Source: CAYFPX01 sp964501915 (GTDB lineage Bacteria; Myxococcota_A; UBA796; CAJQPC01). From it: a DNA stretch of 64,000 nt. The notes beneath the pieces are model-generated. The model saw nothing but the letters and a program-made list of their open reading frames with translations, was not told where the DNA came from and did no database searches. The DNA lies in NCBI GenBank assembly GCA_964501915.1, contig CAZCVP010000011.1:1-64000 (forward strand), given 5' to 3'. Positions 17,608-26,597 of the stretch are shown piece after piece; positions within the stretch are counted from its first letter, which is position 1; each line of letters starts with the position of its first letter. The translations under genes and the position numbers were made by a program.

Positions 17608-17675
17608 CCAGCGGCTGCACGCACCGCCTGTCAGAATAGGAGGGACCGACCGCCGTCACCTCCCGAGGACCCCCC

Positions 17676-19007
17676 GTGCTCCTGGCCTCCCTGCTGTCCA
17701 TCGTGTCCTGCACCGAGGACTCCGAGGCCCTCACGCGGGAGGAGCTGCTGGTCCCCTCGACCTGCGCCGAGTGCCACCCCGACCACTACCGGGAGTGGTC
17801 GAGCAGCATGCACGCCTACGCGACCGAGGACCCCGTGTTCCAGGCGCTCAATGCCCGGGGCCAGCGCGAGACCGACGGGGAGCTCGGCGACTACTGCGTG
17901 CGCTGCCACGCCCCGATGGCCGTGCGGGAGGGCCTGACGACCGACGGCTCGAACCTGGACGAGCTGCCGAGCCACCTGCGCGGTGTGCCCTGCTTCTTCT
18001 GCCACAGCGTGCTCGACGTCGAGGACTTCCACGACGCCCAGTTCGTGCTCGCCGACGACGGGGTCCTGCGGGGCAGCCTGCAGGAGCCCCAACAGACCCC
18101 GGCCCACGCCAGCGTGTTCAGCCCCTTCCAGGACCGCACCCGGATCCAGTCCGCGGACCTGTGCGGGAGCTGTCACTGCGTGGAGTCCCCGGACCACACC
18201 GTGCAGCTCGAGCGGACCTACCGCGAGTGGTACGACACGCTCTACGCCGACCAGACCTATGGCCGCCAGCAGACCTGCGGCATGTGCCACATGCAGGGAC
18301 GGGACGGCTTCGCCGCCGACGTCGACGGTGTCTCCGAGGTCCGGGTCCACAGCCACCTCTTTCCCGGGGTCGACGTGGCCGTCACCGACTTCCCGGATCG
18401 TGACGTCCAGCTCGCGGCGGTCCAGCGGGCGCTGGACACCACGGTCTGGTCGGACCTGCGGGTCTGTGTGACACCGACGGAGACGGTCATCGAGCTGACC
18501 CTGGAGAACGTGGCGGCTGGTCACAGCTTCCCCAGCGGATCGGCCCACGACCGCCGGGTCTGGGTGGAGCTGGTGGCCCGCGGCGGCGACGAGGTCCGCT
18601 TCGAGACCGGCGTGCTCGCCGAAGACGAGCCCGTGCCCCCCTGGGACGACCCCGACCTGTGGCGCCTGGGCAACCGGTTCCTGGACGCCGACGGCGAGGA
18701 GGTCATCGGGATGTGGGAGGCCAGGGCCACCGATGCCCGGGTCCTGATCGGCCCCGCGGCCGCCACACCGGTCGAGCCCGGCTGGGTCGAGACCCACTTC
18801 ACCCGGACCTGGCGGCTCTCGGACCTGGACATCGACGAGGTGAGCGCCCGGGTGCTCATGCGCCCGATCGGCCTGGAGATCCTCGACGAGCTCATCGCCT
18901 CGGGAGACCTGGACCCATCGCGGCTGGAGGCGACCCGCACCTTCGACCTCGCCGGAGCCGCCCAGACCTGGTCGCTGGAGCTGGACGGGGACTGCACGGT
19001 GGAGTGA
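17676..19007 (+). CDS. Pentaheme c-type cytochrome lipoprotein
   Basis: 443 residues from GTG, with a short lipoprotein signal (LLASLLSIVSC, Cys 12). Five CXXCH heme sites: CAECH 30-34, CVRCH 74-78, CFFCH 106-110, CGSCH 163-167 and CGMCH 201-205. The HYREWSSSMHAYA segment after the first heme is typical of cytochrome c554-like multiheme proteins, where a distal His serves as ligand. The C-terminal 200 residues are beta-rich and heme-free (ELTLENVAAGHSFPSGSAHDRRVWVELVA), as in many multiheme cytochromes with a terminal 'GH.FPTG' domain. Likely a periplasmic or surface electron carrier. It is followed after 14 bp by ccsA and resB, so the operon encodes both a cytochrome and its maturation system. 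Confidence 0.9.
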   Translation: MLLASLLSIVSCTEDSEALTREELLVPSTCAECHPDHYREWSSSMHAYATEDPVFQALNARGQRETDGELGDYCVRCHAPMAVREGLTTDGSNLDELPSHLRGVPCFFCHSVLDVEDFHDAQFVLADDGVLRGSLQEPQQTPAHASVFSPFQDRTRIQSADLCGSCHCVESPDHTVQLERTYREWYDTLYADQTYGRQQTCGMCHMQGRDGFAADVDGVSEVRVHSHLFPGVDVAVTDFPDRDVQLAAVQRALDTTVWSDLRVCVTPTETVIELTLENVAAGHSFPSGSAHDRRVWVELVARGGDEVRFETGVLAEDEPVPPWDDPDLWRLGNRFLDADGEEVIGMWEARATDARVLIGPAAATPVEPGWVETHFTRTWRLSDLDIDEVSARVLMRPIGLEILDELIASGDLDPSRLEATRTFDLAGAAQTWSLELDGDCTVE

Positions 19008-19021
19008 TTAGGTAGGGCCCG

Positions 19022-19765
19022 ATGCCGGGGCCCCTCCTCCTCCGAGACACCGCGCTGGTCCTGATCGGACTGTGGCTGATCCTGGAGGTCCTGGGCCGCT
19101 CACGCAGGGCCCTGCCCGCCGCCGCCTGCGCCCTGATCGTCGCCCTGCTCGCCTGGCGCGGCCTCCAGATCGGTTTCGTGCCGCTGACCAACAAGTTCGA
19201 GTCCTTCGTGGGCTTCACGGCCACGCTGACCGCGGTCGCCACCTGGCGCTTCGAGGCCTCGGAGCGGCCGGGTCGCCTGCTGCTCGCGGTGCTCGCCGCG
19301 GTCTTCGGGGGCACGACCCTGGCCTTCGACCCCACCCTGTCCTACCCGTCGCCCCTGCTCTACACCGGCTGGTACCTGGCCCACGTGCCGCTGTCCTTTG
19401 CCGGCTATGGCCTCTTCATCGCCGCTGCAGGCGACGGCCTCGACCACTGGGCCGGCCACACCAGCCCGGAGCGGTTCGGCCAGCGCCAGGAGGCCAACGT
19501 GCGGACCGGCCTGCTGCTGTTCTCGGCGGCGATGATCTTCGGGTCCGTCTGGGGCGTGGTGAGCTGGGGGGCCTGGTTCCTCTGGGACGCCAAGGTCATC
19601 TGGTCGCTGCTGTCCTGGTTCTGGTTCGCGACCTTCGCCCACCTCCGCTACTGGCCCATCGCGCCGGGCCCGGTCCGGATCGCCTTCGGGCTGGTCGGCC
19701 TGGTCGTGGTGGGCATCACCTACGTCGGCACGTCGTTCATGACCGGCAGCATCCACAGCTTCTGA
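19022..19765 (+). CDS. ccsA: Cytochrome c biogenesis protein CcsA/ResC-like
   Basis: 247 residues with about seven or eight predicted membrane helices. The Trp-rich heme-handling loop is present: GSVWGVVSWGAWFLWDAKVIWSL, corresponding to the WGxxWxWD (WWD) motif of System II cytochrome synthases. Conserved His are seen at YLAHVPLSFAGY and FAHLRYWPI. With ResB it exports heme and ligates it to apocytochrome CXXCH motifs. It is immediately upstream of resB (1 base between them) and downstream of a multiheme cytochrome. Confidence 0.87.
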   Translation: MPGPLLLRDTALVLIGLWLILEVLGRSRRALPAAACALIVALLAWRGLQIGFVPLTNKFESFVGFTATLTAVATWRFEASERPGRLLLAVLAAVFGGTTLAFDPTLSYPSPLLYTGWYLAHVPLSFAGYGLFIAAAGDGLDHWAGHTSPERFGQRQEANVRTGLLLFSAAMIFGSVWGVVSWGAWFLWDAKVIWSLLSWFWFATFAHLRYWPIAPGPVRIAFGLVGLVVVGITYVGTSFMTGSIHSF

Positions 19766-19766
19766 C

Positions 19767-20714
19767 GTGCCCTCCACCCGCCGCCGGCTCGTCGATGGGC
19801 TCGCCAGCTCCAAGCTGGCGATCGTGCTCGGTGTGCTCGCCTGTGGCCTGCTGGCGATCTCCAGCCTGGCGGTGCCCGACCCCCGCTCCAAGGACCGGCT
19901 GCCCTTCTCGGAGTCCTTCGAGGTCTTCCTGGACCCGGTCCAGGCGAAGTTCTGGTGGTTCTACGCCCTGGTGGCCGTGTTCTCGGTCTACACGCTGAAC
20001 GCCACCCTGGGGACCTGGCGCTCCTGGTCGGCCCGGCGGGCCCCCGGCTCCAGAGACCGGCGCTTCTGGGGCACGGTGCTGATGCACCTCGGCCTGATCG
20101 GGGCCCTGGGTGCCCACCTCGGGGCCGGGCTCACCGCCGCGGTCGAGGACACGGCGGTGGTGTCGGCGAGACCCACGCCCGTCGCCGGCCGCACCCTGGT
20201 GCTCACGGCGTATCGCCCGGTGGTCAACGCCGATGGCTCCCCGCGCACCGCCTTCGCCGAGGTGGAGGTCGACGGCCGGGCGAGGACCCTCTCCTACAAC
20301 GAGCCCCTGTGGTTCGACGGCTTCACCCGCTGGCTCCTGCTCCAGGGAGCCGAGGAGGCCACGACCGGGGCCCGCTTCCTCGTCGGAGGGGAGCCCGTCG
20401 ACCTGGCCCCCGGCGAGACGGCGGAGCGAGACACCCGCAGCCTGGCGCTCCTGTATGTGAGCGTCCACCCCACCCTGCGCTCGCCGATGGCTCGCGTGGC
20501 CGTGGACGGAGGCACCGCCCAGTGGGTGCCCGTCGGCGCCGCCTTCGGCGAGGACCTGGCGCTGGTGGGGCTGCGGACCGAGCCCGTGGTGTCCGTGCTG
20601 CTCCGCCGCAACGTCGGCGTGCCGATCCTCTTCGCCTCGATGGCCGTCTTCACCCTCGGCATCGTCCTCTTCCTCGGGGGGCGGCGGCGGGTGGTGAGCC
20701 CCAGGGAGCCCTGA
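19767..20714 (+). CDS. resB: ResB-like cytochrome c biogenesis protein
   Basis: 315 residues from GTG. Membrane helices lie at about 16-35 (KLAIVLGVLACGLLAISSLAV), 62-80, 103-122 and 283-303. A large periplasmic beta domain sits between the third and fourth helices (about 125-280), the topology of ResB/CcsB proteins. The SSKLAIVLG start of the first helix is a family hallmark. It forms the System II heme-ligation complex with CcsA. Its stop overlaps the NUDIX start by one base. At 315 residues it is shorter than classical ResB (about 450), like the compact forms in other Myxococcota. Confidence 0.82.
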   Translation: MPSTRRRLVDGLASSKLAIVLGVLACGLLAISSLAVPDPRSKDRLPFSESFEVFLDPVQAKFWWFYALVAVFSVYTLNATLGTWRSWSARRAPGSRDRRFWGTVLMHLGLIGALGAHLGAGLTAAVEDTAVVSARPTPVAGRTLVLTAYRPVVNADGSPRTAFAEVEVDGRARTLSYNEPLWFDGFTRWLLLQGAEEATTGARFLVGGEPVDLAPGETAERDTRSLALLYVSVHPTLRSPMARVAVDGGTAQWVPVGAAFGEDLALVGLRTEPVVSVLLRRNVGVPILFASMAVFTLGIVLFLGGRRRVVSPREP

Positions 20715-21268
20715 TGTCCGACAACGACCCCTCCGAGAGCGCCTGGATCCGGACCGGGTCCCGGGTGATCCACACCACGCCCTTCCTCCAGCTCCGCCTG
20801 GACGACGTCGCCCTGCCCGACGGCCGCACCATCGAGTACGGCGTGGTGCACTGCGGCCACTGTGTCGGCGTGCTGCCCTTCGTGGACGAGCACACCGTGG
20901 TGATGGTGCGGCAGTACCGCTACATCGCCGGGCGCTTCACCTGGGAGATGCCCACCGGCGGGGTGCACGAGGGCGAGGACGTCGAAGCCGCCGCCCAGCG
21001 GGAGCTGGCGGAGGAGGCGGGCTACCGCGCGGGCCGACTGCTGCCCCTCGGTGCCTACCACACCTCCAAGAGCTCGATCGACGAGACCGCCCACCTCTTC
21101 GTCGGCGAGGGCCTGGTGCCGGCGAGCGCCACGGGGGACGACACGGAGTTCACCCAGGCCCGTGCCTTCCCGTTCGCGGAGGTCCTGGAGCAGGTACTGT
21201 CGGGGGCGATCACGGACAGCATGACCATCATCGCCGTGCTGCGGGCGGCCCGGCTGCGGGGTCTCTGA
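20714..21268 (+). CDS. NUDIX hydrolase, ADP-ribose pyrophosphatase-like
   Basis: 184 residues; ATG 20714 overlaps the resB TGA. The Nudix box is intact, GGVHEGEDVEAAAQRELAEEAGY (GX5EX7REUXEEXGU), preceded by MVRQYRYIAGRFTWEMPTG, the strand pair typical of ADP-sugar pyrophosphatases. Likely hydrolyses ADP-ribose or a related nucleoside diphosphate sugar, with Mg2+ bound by the REXXEE glutamates. Its place in the cytochrome operon is probably a matter of co-transcription rather than function. Confidence 0.92.
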   Translation: MSDNDPSESAWIRTGSRVIHTTPFLQLRLDDVALPDGRTIEYGVVHCGHCVGVLPFVDEHTVVMVRQYRYIAGRFTWEMPTGGVHEGEDVEAAAQRELAEEAGYRAGRLLPLGAYHTSKSSIDETAHLFVGEGLVPASATGDDTEFTQARAFPFAEVLEQVLSGAITDSMTIIAVLRAARLRGL

Positions 21269-21331
21269 CCCGAAGCAGGCCGTCTCCGCGATCCGGTTTG
21301 ACGAGTCGACCTGGAGAGGGCATCTTGCCGC

Positions 21332-21547
21332 ATGCTCCGACGCACCGTCCCCCTGATCGCCGTCGTGCTCGCCGCTGCCACCCTGATGGGCTGTGCCACG
21401 GTGAGCCCCTGGCAGCGCGAGCTGCTCAGCCACCCCTGCATGCAGATCACCCCGCGACTCGGAGACACCTTCAACGGCCACGTGACGGCGGTACGCGAAG
21501 GCACCCTGCCCACGACAGGCCTCGGCGGGGGCTGCGGCTGCGGCTGA
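21332..21547 (+). CDS. Small DUF4266-like lipoprotein
   Basis: 71 residues with a lipoprotein signal (PLIAVVLAAATLMGC, Cys about 21), the motif VSPWQRELLSHPCM and a Gly/Cys tail (GLGGGCGCG). This matches DUF4266 small lipoproteins, which are usually encoded beside a DUF3570 outer-membrane protein. Here the DUF3570 gene is next door but convergent, which is unusual. The terminal Gly-Cys motif suggests metal or thiol chemistry, but no function is established. Confidence 0.8.
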   Translation: MLRRTVPLIAVVLAAATLMGCATVSPWQRELLSHPCMQITPRLGDTFNGHVTAVREGTLPTTGLGGGCGCG

Positions 21548-21557
21548 GCCTGCTCGC

Positions 21558-22676
21558 TCAGAACTTCCCGACCACCGCCGCCTGGCCGATCACGCCCCAG
21601 ACGTCCGGCATCGGGGCGAGGCCGCCGTCGGTGAAGACCAGGAAGTCGTCGTAGTGGGTCCACTCGGCCTGGGCGGAGAGCAGGGCATCGAAGCGCCAGT
21701 TGGTGTAGCGCAGGGTCAGCCCGCTGATGTTGGTCATCAGCTTCCCCAGCCGCCGGTCCCGGGTGATGTAGTCCCGGTTCACGGTGTAGACGGAGCGGTA
21801 GAAGCTCACCGAGGACTGCCAGTGGAAGCGCTCCACGGCTTCGAGCACCACGCCGTCTGCCACCTCGAAGGCGGCGCCGACCTCGCCGGTGTGGGCCCGC
21901 ATCGACCAGGTGCCGAGGTAGCCCTGCCAGCGAGCCCAGAGGAAGAGGTCGTCCCGCAGGGCGTGCCGTGCGGTCAGGTTGAGGCCATGGCGGATGCGCT
22001 GCTCCGGGTGGCGCTCGGCGACCCACTGGGCGTGGTTCTTGTCCCACTGCTCCGGGTCGGAGGGGAAGAGCGGGACACGCAGGTAGGGGTTGGCCAGCTC
22101 ACCCGTGAGGACCTGGAGGGTGTAGCCACCGGCCAGGACCGTGCGCGGCGTGAGGACCCAGGCACCGCTGACGTCGGCCTGGTTGACGGTCTTGGGCGCC
22201 CACAGGTCCACCGGCTCGTAGACGGTGCCGACCTTGTAGAGACCCAGGCCATAGGCTAGGCCCACCGTGAGCTGACGGTCGAGGAAGTCGCGATCGGCCG
22301 AAGCGGAGAAGGTGTGGCTGAGGGTGTCGTTCTCCCGGGAGCCGTAGTAGTTCAGGGCGGCGCGGGTCTCGGTGAAGTCGGCGGTGACGTGGCCGGCTCC
22401 CTCGTGGCGGATCTCCCGGAAGCCGCCCGTGGCGCTGGTCACCACGTCGACCGTGGCGGCGCTGATGACGTCCGCCTTGTACCCGGCGCCGACGACGAAG
22501 TGGTCCCCCACCTCCTGGTCGAGGTCCGCCCAGGGGCTCACCACGGTCAGGTCATCGGTGTTGGCGTAGATCGCCAGTCCGCCTTCGGCCTGCAGTCCCA
22601 CCTGCGACGGCAGCCCGTCCGTACGAGCCGCACAGCCCACGAGCAACACACTGACCAGGATCATGTTTCTGGTCAC
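21558..22676 (-). CDS. DUF3570 outer-membrane protein
   Basis: 372 residues from a GTG that overlaps the upstream stop as GTGA; an internal ATG at codon 5 is possible. The N-terminus is a lipoprotein or signal sequence (MILVSVLLVGCAAR). The remainder is amphipathic beta-strands (WADLDQEVGDHFVVGAGYKADVISAAT, FTETRAALNYYGSREND, ISGLTLRYTNWRFDALLSAQAEW) and ends with an aromatic residue (VVGKF), as in outer-membrane barrels. DUF3570 proteins co-occur with DUF4266, thioredoxin-like and ApbE-type genes, suggesting extracytoplasmic redox protein assembly. Translationally coupled to the CX4CH lipoprotein. Confidence 0.8.
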   Translation of the reverse strand: MTRNMILVSVLLVGCAARTDGLPSQVGLQAEGGLAIYANTDDLTVVSPWADLDQEVGDHFVVGAGYKADVISAATVDVVTSATGGFREIRHEGAGHVTADFTETRAALNYYGSRENDTLSHTFSASADRDFLDRQLTVGLAYGLGLYKVGTVYEPVDLWAPKTVNQADVSGAWVLTPRTVLAGGYTLQVLTGELANPYLRVPLFPSDPEQWDKNHAQWVAERHPEQRIRHGLNLTARHALRDDLFLWARWQGYLGTWSMRAHTGEVGAAFEVADGVVLEAVERFHWQSSVSFYRSVYTVNRDYITRDRRLGKLMTNISGLTLRYTNWRFDALLSAQAEWTHYDDFLVFTDGGLAPMPDVWGVIGQAAVVGKF

Positions 22677-23158
22677 AGGCCGCTCGCGATCCAGTCACGC
22701 AGGAGCTGGAAGTCGGGATCGTCCCGGTCCTCGTAGACCACCAGCTCGTCGGCGTGGTAGAGGCCGCCCTCTGCGGGGTCCAGGCACTTGAGCAGAAGGG
22801 CTGACTGCTCCGCAGAGGTCTCGTCGACGAGCCGCATCCGCAGGGCGTCGTAGTTCCAGAGCAGCTCCTCCTCGGACATCCGGTCCGGGTCCAGCTCAGC
22901 GCCCTTGACCGAGCTCTCCCCCCGCAGGTTGTCGACGGCAAACAGCGTCAGAGGCCGGTCGTAGGTGCCGTGGCAGCCCAGGAAGGCGCAGGTGTCGCGC
23001 ATGATCGGCTGCACCCGGGCGGTAAATTGGGCGTAGTCGGGCTCCGGGTAGGGCCGGTAGGGGTTGTCCGCCGGCGGACAGCCCGCCGCCAGCGAAGCCG
23101 CGCAGAGCAGCGCTGGGAGCCAGACGAGGCGATGACAGTCCGCGAAGACCCTGGGCAC
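22673..23158 (-). CDS. Lipoprotein with CX4CH heme-like motif
   Basis: 161 residues from GTG 23158, placing a lipoprotein signal at the start (LVWLPALLCAASLAAGC, Cys 27). The sequence FTARVQPIMRDTCAFLGCHG (CX4CH, Cys57-Cys62-His63) resembles the 'C.F..CHG' single-heme domain of planctomycete/myxobacterial cytochrome-like lipoproteins. The middle has KGAELDPDRMSEEELLWNYDALRMR and the end LLKCLDPAEGGLYHAD...FQLLRDWIASGL, also typical of that domain, which often carries substrates or electrons near the surface. CX4CH is a known though rarer heme attachment spacing (tetraheme c3). The reading frame continues upstream to 23434 without a sensible start. Coupled to the DUF3570 gene. Confidence 0.7.
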   Translation of the reverse strand: MPRVFADCHRLVWLPALLCAASLAAGCPPADNPYRPYPEPDYAQFTARVQPIMRDTCAFLGCHGTYDRPLTLFAVDNLRGESSVKGAELDPDRMSEEELLWNYDALRMRLVDETSAEQSALLLKCLDPAEGGLYHADELVVYEDRDDPDFQLLRDWIASGL

Positions 23159-23398
23159 TGGGAGCGTCTCTCCGAAGCAGATGACCCAGCGGAGGCGCTG
23201 GGGCCGCCATACATAGCACCTTGTGAGCCCGGCTCGCGCGAGACAGGCCGAGGAAACCTGACCGGTGTCGGCAGCGGTGTCGACGGACGCGGTGCGACAC
23301 CAGATCGGGACACGGAGGCGCGGGAGGCCCCTGTCCTGGGCGGATATACTCCACGGCTCGCCGGCCCGACCAGGAGCCGGGCCCGAACCGCAAGCCGA

Positions 23399-25720
23399 AT
23401 GGAGTCCACCGTGGCGTCGATCCCCTGGACGCACCTCTTCCTACCCCTGGCCGCAGGGGCCGCCCTGACCCTGGCGGCCTGCGACTCCGAGGAAGACGAT
23501 CCCGTCGTCCTGGCCCAGCCCCAGACCTGCGTGCTGGCCGAGTGCCACGGCCAGGTCGAGGAGATCCACTACGGCGGACCGACCCTGTCCTGCACCGACT
23601 GCCACCTCGGTGACGGCACCGACGTGACCAAGGAGGGCGCCCACGTCACGGTCGACCACTCCTTCAACCCGTCCACCCCAGGCGCGCACTACCTCGAAGA
23701 CCCCTCGCTGAAGGATCTCGACGACCTGCCGCTCGACGTGGTGCGGTTCATCAACCCCGCCGACTACCGGGTCGTCGACGCCGCCTGCGGCACCCTGTCC
23801 ATGGGGGGTGCCCAGTGCCACCCGGACATCGTGTCCACCAGCCTGCTGATGAACCGGGCCACGCTGTCCGGTCAGTTCGCCGGCGGCGGCTTCATCGCCG
23901 GCACCCAGGACAAGGGCGCCCGCTACGGCGTCATCGACGTGGTCGACCCCTACGTGCCCGCCGAGCTTCCCGACGGCGTCGTCGCCTCCCTGGACGCCCT
24001 GCCGTCCGACGTCCCGGACCACGTCACCGACCCCGTGGCGGCGGCCTTCTACCCCGCCTACGAGCAGCTCTGCGTCGAGTGCCACCTCTACCAGGACGGA
24101 CCCCACAAGCCCGGCCTGTACTACTCCTCCGGCTGCAACGCCTGTCACATCGAGACCAGCGACAGCTCGCGGGCCGAGACCGGGGACATCACCCAGGACC
24201 TCGACGAGCTGGGCCACATCAAGACCCACCGCTTCACGAACCTGATCCCCGACACCCAGTGCTCGCGCTGCCACATCTCCCACCTCGGTCGCTCGCTGCT
24301 GGCCATCGGCGTGCGGGAGCGCTCCGAGCCCGAGGGCGACCACGTGATCGGCGGTCCGAACCGCGGCGTCGAGGACCCGGAGCACCACGTGCCCTGGGCC
24401 GAGGAGAACTACGTCCCCCACCAGGGCCGCCTGGAGATGTACGGCAAGCCCTACCCCTACTTCATCGAGGACGAGGACGGCACCAACGAGGTCGACGAGA
24501 CCCCGCCGGACGTGCACACCGCCGCGGGCATGGGCTGCATCGACTGCCACAACATCCGCGAGGCCCACGGCGACAGCAACCTCGCCGAGCGCATGGACGA
24601 GGAGATCGACGTGCGCTGCGAGTCCTGCCACGGGCGTCCAGGCGACCGGGCCCCCCTGACCTCCGACGCGGGCCTGACCTTCAACCGCTCGGTCACCAGC
24701 GTCGGGGCCTTCGGCGTCAACGAGCCCGTCTTCGTCGAGAACACCGACGGGACCGTGAGCCAGAAGGTGAGGTTCACCGGCGCCCTGCACAACGTCACCC
24801 AGATCACCGACCGCACCGATCCCGACCACGAGGCCCACAACCCGCGCACCCGCATGGGCTGCGAGCTGCACGCCGGCAGCGCCGAGCGCAAGGCCGCGCT
24901 GAAGGCCGAGGTCAACGCCCTGGCCGCGTCGAGTCCGGAGACCGTCGACGAGGCCTACCCCGGCCTGACCGAGGGCTTCACCTTCGAGGTGCCGGAGCAG
25001 GAGACCGACGGCCGCCTGGAGTGCTTCACCTGCCACAACGCCTGGACGGTGAACTGCTACGGCTGCCACATGGTGCGCGACGACCGCGAGGTCTACACCA
25101 GCACCATCACGGGAGAGACCAAGCGGGGCAAGGTCTCCAGCTTCGGCCTCAGCGTCGTGGCCGACGAGCTGGCGATGGGCTTCAACGCCCGGGAGCGCAT
25201 CTCCCCGATGGTGGGCACCTCGATCTTCTTCACCCACATCGACGAGAACGGCGCGACGGAGATCGACGCCGTGCCGCTCACCGACGGCTACGGCAACGCC
25301 GGCCACGGCAACCTCCACAACCCGACCCACCACCACACCATCCGCCAGGCCCCGCGGGACTGCACCGGCTGCCACCCCTCGGCCGAGGGCGAGACCGACG
25401 AGGCGAAGCTCGCCACCGCGGTCGGGCTCGGCTCCGGACGCTACACCTTCCTGGACGGTGCGGGGGAGACCCACTGGCTCGACCGCCAGGTGGCCGCCGA
25501 CTACGACGGCGACGGTGAGCTCGACGACCCCACCGGGCTGCCGCTGCCCGCCCAGGTCTTCGAGGTCCAGCCCCTCGTGAACACCACCCACACGCCCGCC
25601 CCCGAGGTCGACCTCGGGCCCGGTCCGCTGGACCTGGACGCGATCAACCGAACCCTTGGAGCCGTGGTCGTCGACCAGCGGCCCCCCGTAGAGGACAGCG
25701 ACACGGGGACCTCGGAATGA
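23399..25720 (+). CDS. Large multiheme c-type cytochrome lipoprotein (at least nine hemes)
   Basis: 773 residues from ATG 23399; the lipobox is LTLAAC (Cys 28). Nine canonical CXXCH sites: 65-69, 225-229, 246-250, 288-292, 380-384, 407-411, 542-546, 553-557 and 655-659. There are also two atypical candidates, CVLAECH (CX4CH, 44-50) and C130...C140-H141, and a broken CELH at 488-491. Many extra His could serve as distal ligands (HNPTHHHTIRQ). The C-terminal 100 residues are heme-free and Asp/Pro-rich. Likely an outer-surface electron conduit or storage cytochrome, in keeping with the pentaheme protein and CcsA/ResB upstream. Divergent from the CX4CH lipoprotein gene with a 240-bp intergenic region. 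Confidence 0.88.
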   Translation: MESTVASIPWTHLFLPLAAGAALTLAACDSEEDDPVVLAQPQTCVLAECHGQVEEIHYGGPTLSCTDCHLGDGTDVTKEGAHVTVDHSFNPSTPGAHYLEDPSLKDLDDLPLDVVRFINPADYRVVDAACGTLSMGGAQCHPDIVSTSLLMNRATLSGQFAGGGFIAGTQDKGARYGVIDVVDPYVPAELPDGVVASLDALPSDVPDHVTDPVAAAFYPAYEQLCVECHLYQDGPHKPGLYYSSGCNACHIETSDSSRAETGDITQDLDELGHIKTHRFTNLIPDTQCSRCHISHLGRSLLAIGVRERSEPEGDHVIGGPNRGVEDPEHHVPWAEENYVPHQGRLEMYGKPYPYFIEDEDGTNEVDETPPDVHTAAGMGCIDCHNIREAHGDSNLAERMDEEIDVRCESCHGRPGDRAPLTSDAGLTFNRSVTSVGAFGVNEPVFVENTDGTVSQKVRFTGALHNVTQITDRTDPDHEAHNPRTRMGCELHAGSAERKAALKAEVNALAASSPETVDEAYPGLTEGFTFEVPEQETDGRLECFTCHNAWTVNCYGCHMVRDDREVYTSTITGETKRGKVSSFGLSVVADELAMGFNARERISPMVGTSIFFTHIDENGATEIDAVPLTDGYGNAGHGNLHNPTHHHTIRQAPRDCTGCHPSAEGETDEAKLATAVGLGSGRYTFLDGAGETHWLDRQVAADYDGDGELDDPTGLPLPAQVFEVQPLVNTTHTPAPEVDLGPGPLDLDAINRTLGAVVVDQRPPVEDSDTGTSE

Positions 25721-25739
25721 GGGCCCACCGGAGATCCAG

Positions 25740-26594
25740 ATGATGCAGTTCCCCACCTTCATGACGGCAGTGCTCGCCTGCGCTTCCATGACCCTGACGG
25801 CCTGCCCACCGACAGACGACACCGGCGAGACCGGCGACCTGCCCGATCCCGAGATCCTCGACCCGGAGCCCGCGGACGCCCCGAGCGACGAGGCCGAGGG
25901 CCGCCTGACCTGTGTGGGCAACAACAAGCCGGCCGATCCCACCAGCACCCAGCTCGAGGTCACCGGCTACGTGCGCACCCTCGCCGACCCGGACGCCGAG
26001 GAGGAGGTCCCCGCCGCCGGCGTCGAGATCTTCAACAGCACCGGTACCTCGCTGGGCGTGGCCTTCGCCGACGCCAGCAAGGACGGCCGGGTCGCGGTGA
26101 GCATCGGCATCGGCGACGAGGGCTACACCGGCTACGCCATGGTCACCCACGAGGACTACATGGACTGGCGCTTCCAGAGCAGCCTGCCCATCACCGACAC
26201 CTCGTTCAACGGCTGGACCTGGCTGGTCACGGAAGAGGACCGCGACGCGGTGATCACCGACCTGGGTCTGACCGTCACCGCCGGCGATGGCTACCTGGTG
26301 GGCGTGGTCCACGACTGCGACGCCTTCGGCGTCTCCAACGCCGTCGTCACCGTCGACGGGTCCACCGACGGGGTGATCTACCTCAACACCTTCCAGCCCG
26401 ACCCGACGCGGACCTACACGGGCGCCTCCGGGCGCTTCATCGTGCCCGAGCCTGCCCTGGGCACCGCGGAGATCAAGGCCTATGGTCGCCTGGAGGCGGG
26501 TGGCCCCCTGGTCATCCTGTCCTCGGTGACCACGACGGTCGAGGGGGACGAGATCTCGGCGGTCGGCCTGGAGCCGCGGATCAGCTACTACTGA
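25740..26594 (+). CDS. Lipoprotein with carboxypeptidase-regulatory-like beta domains
   Basis: 284 residues with lipobox LTAC (Cys about 22) and an acidic Thr/Pro linker (PPTDDTGETGDLPDPEILDPEP). Two beta-sandwich units follow: VTGYVRTLADPDAEEEVPAAGVEIFNS...VAVSIGIGDEGYTGYAMV and GYLVGVVHDCDAFGVSNAVVTVDGS...GRFIVPEPALGTAEIKAYG, resembling carboxypeptidase-regulatory-like (transthyretin) folds. It lies 19 bp after the multiheme cytochrome, so it is probably co-transcribed and may be a surface partner of it. Function unknown. Confidence 0.78.
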   Translation: MMQFPTFMTAVLACASMTLTACPPTDDTGETGDLPDPEILDPEPADAPSDEAEGRLTCVGNNKPADPTSTQLEVTGYVRTLADPDAEEEVPAAGVEIFNSTGTSLGVAFADASKDGRVAVSIGIGDEGYTGYAMVTHEDYMDWRFQSSLPITDTSFNGWTWLVTEEDRDAVITDLGLTVTAGDGYLVGVVHDCDAFGVSNAVVTVDGSTDGVIYLNTFQPDPTRTYTGASGRFIVPEPALGTAEIKAYGRLEAGGPLVILSSVTTTVEGDEISAVGLEPRISYY

Positions 26595-26597
26595 CCG

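Noticed and set aside
22970..23398. Long upstream extension of the nine-heme cytochrome frame
   Set aside because: It overlaps antisense the CX4CH lipoprotein and would precede the lipoprotein signal, which must be N-terminal.
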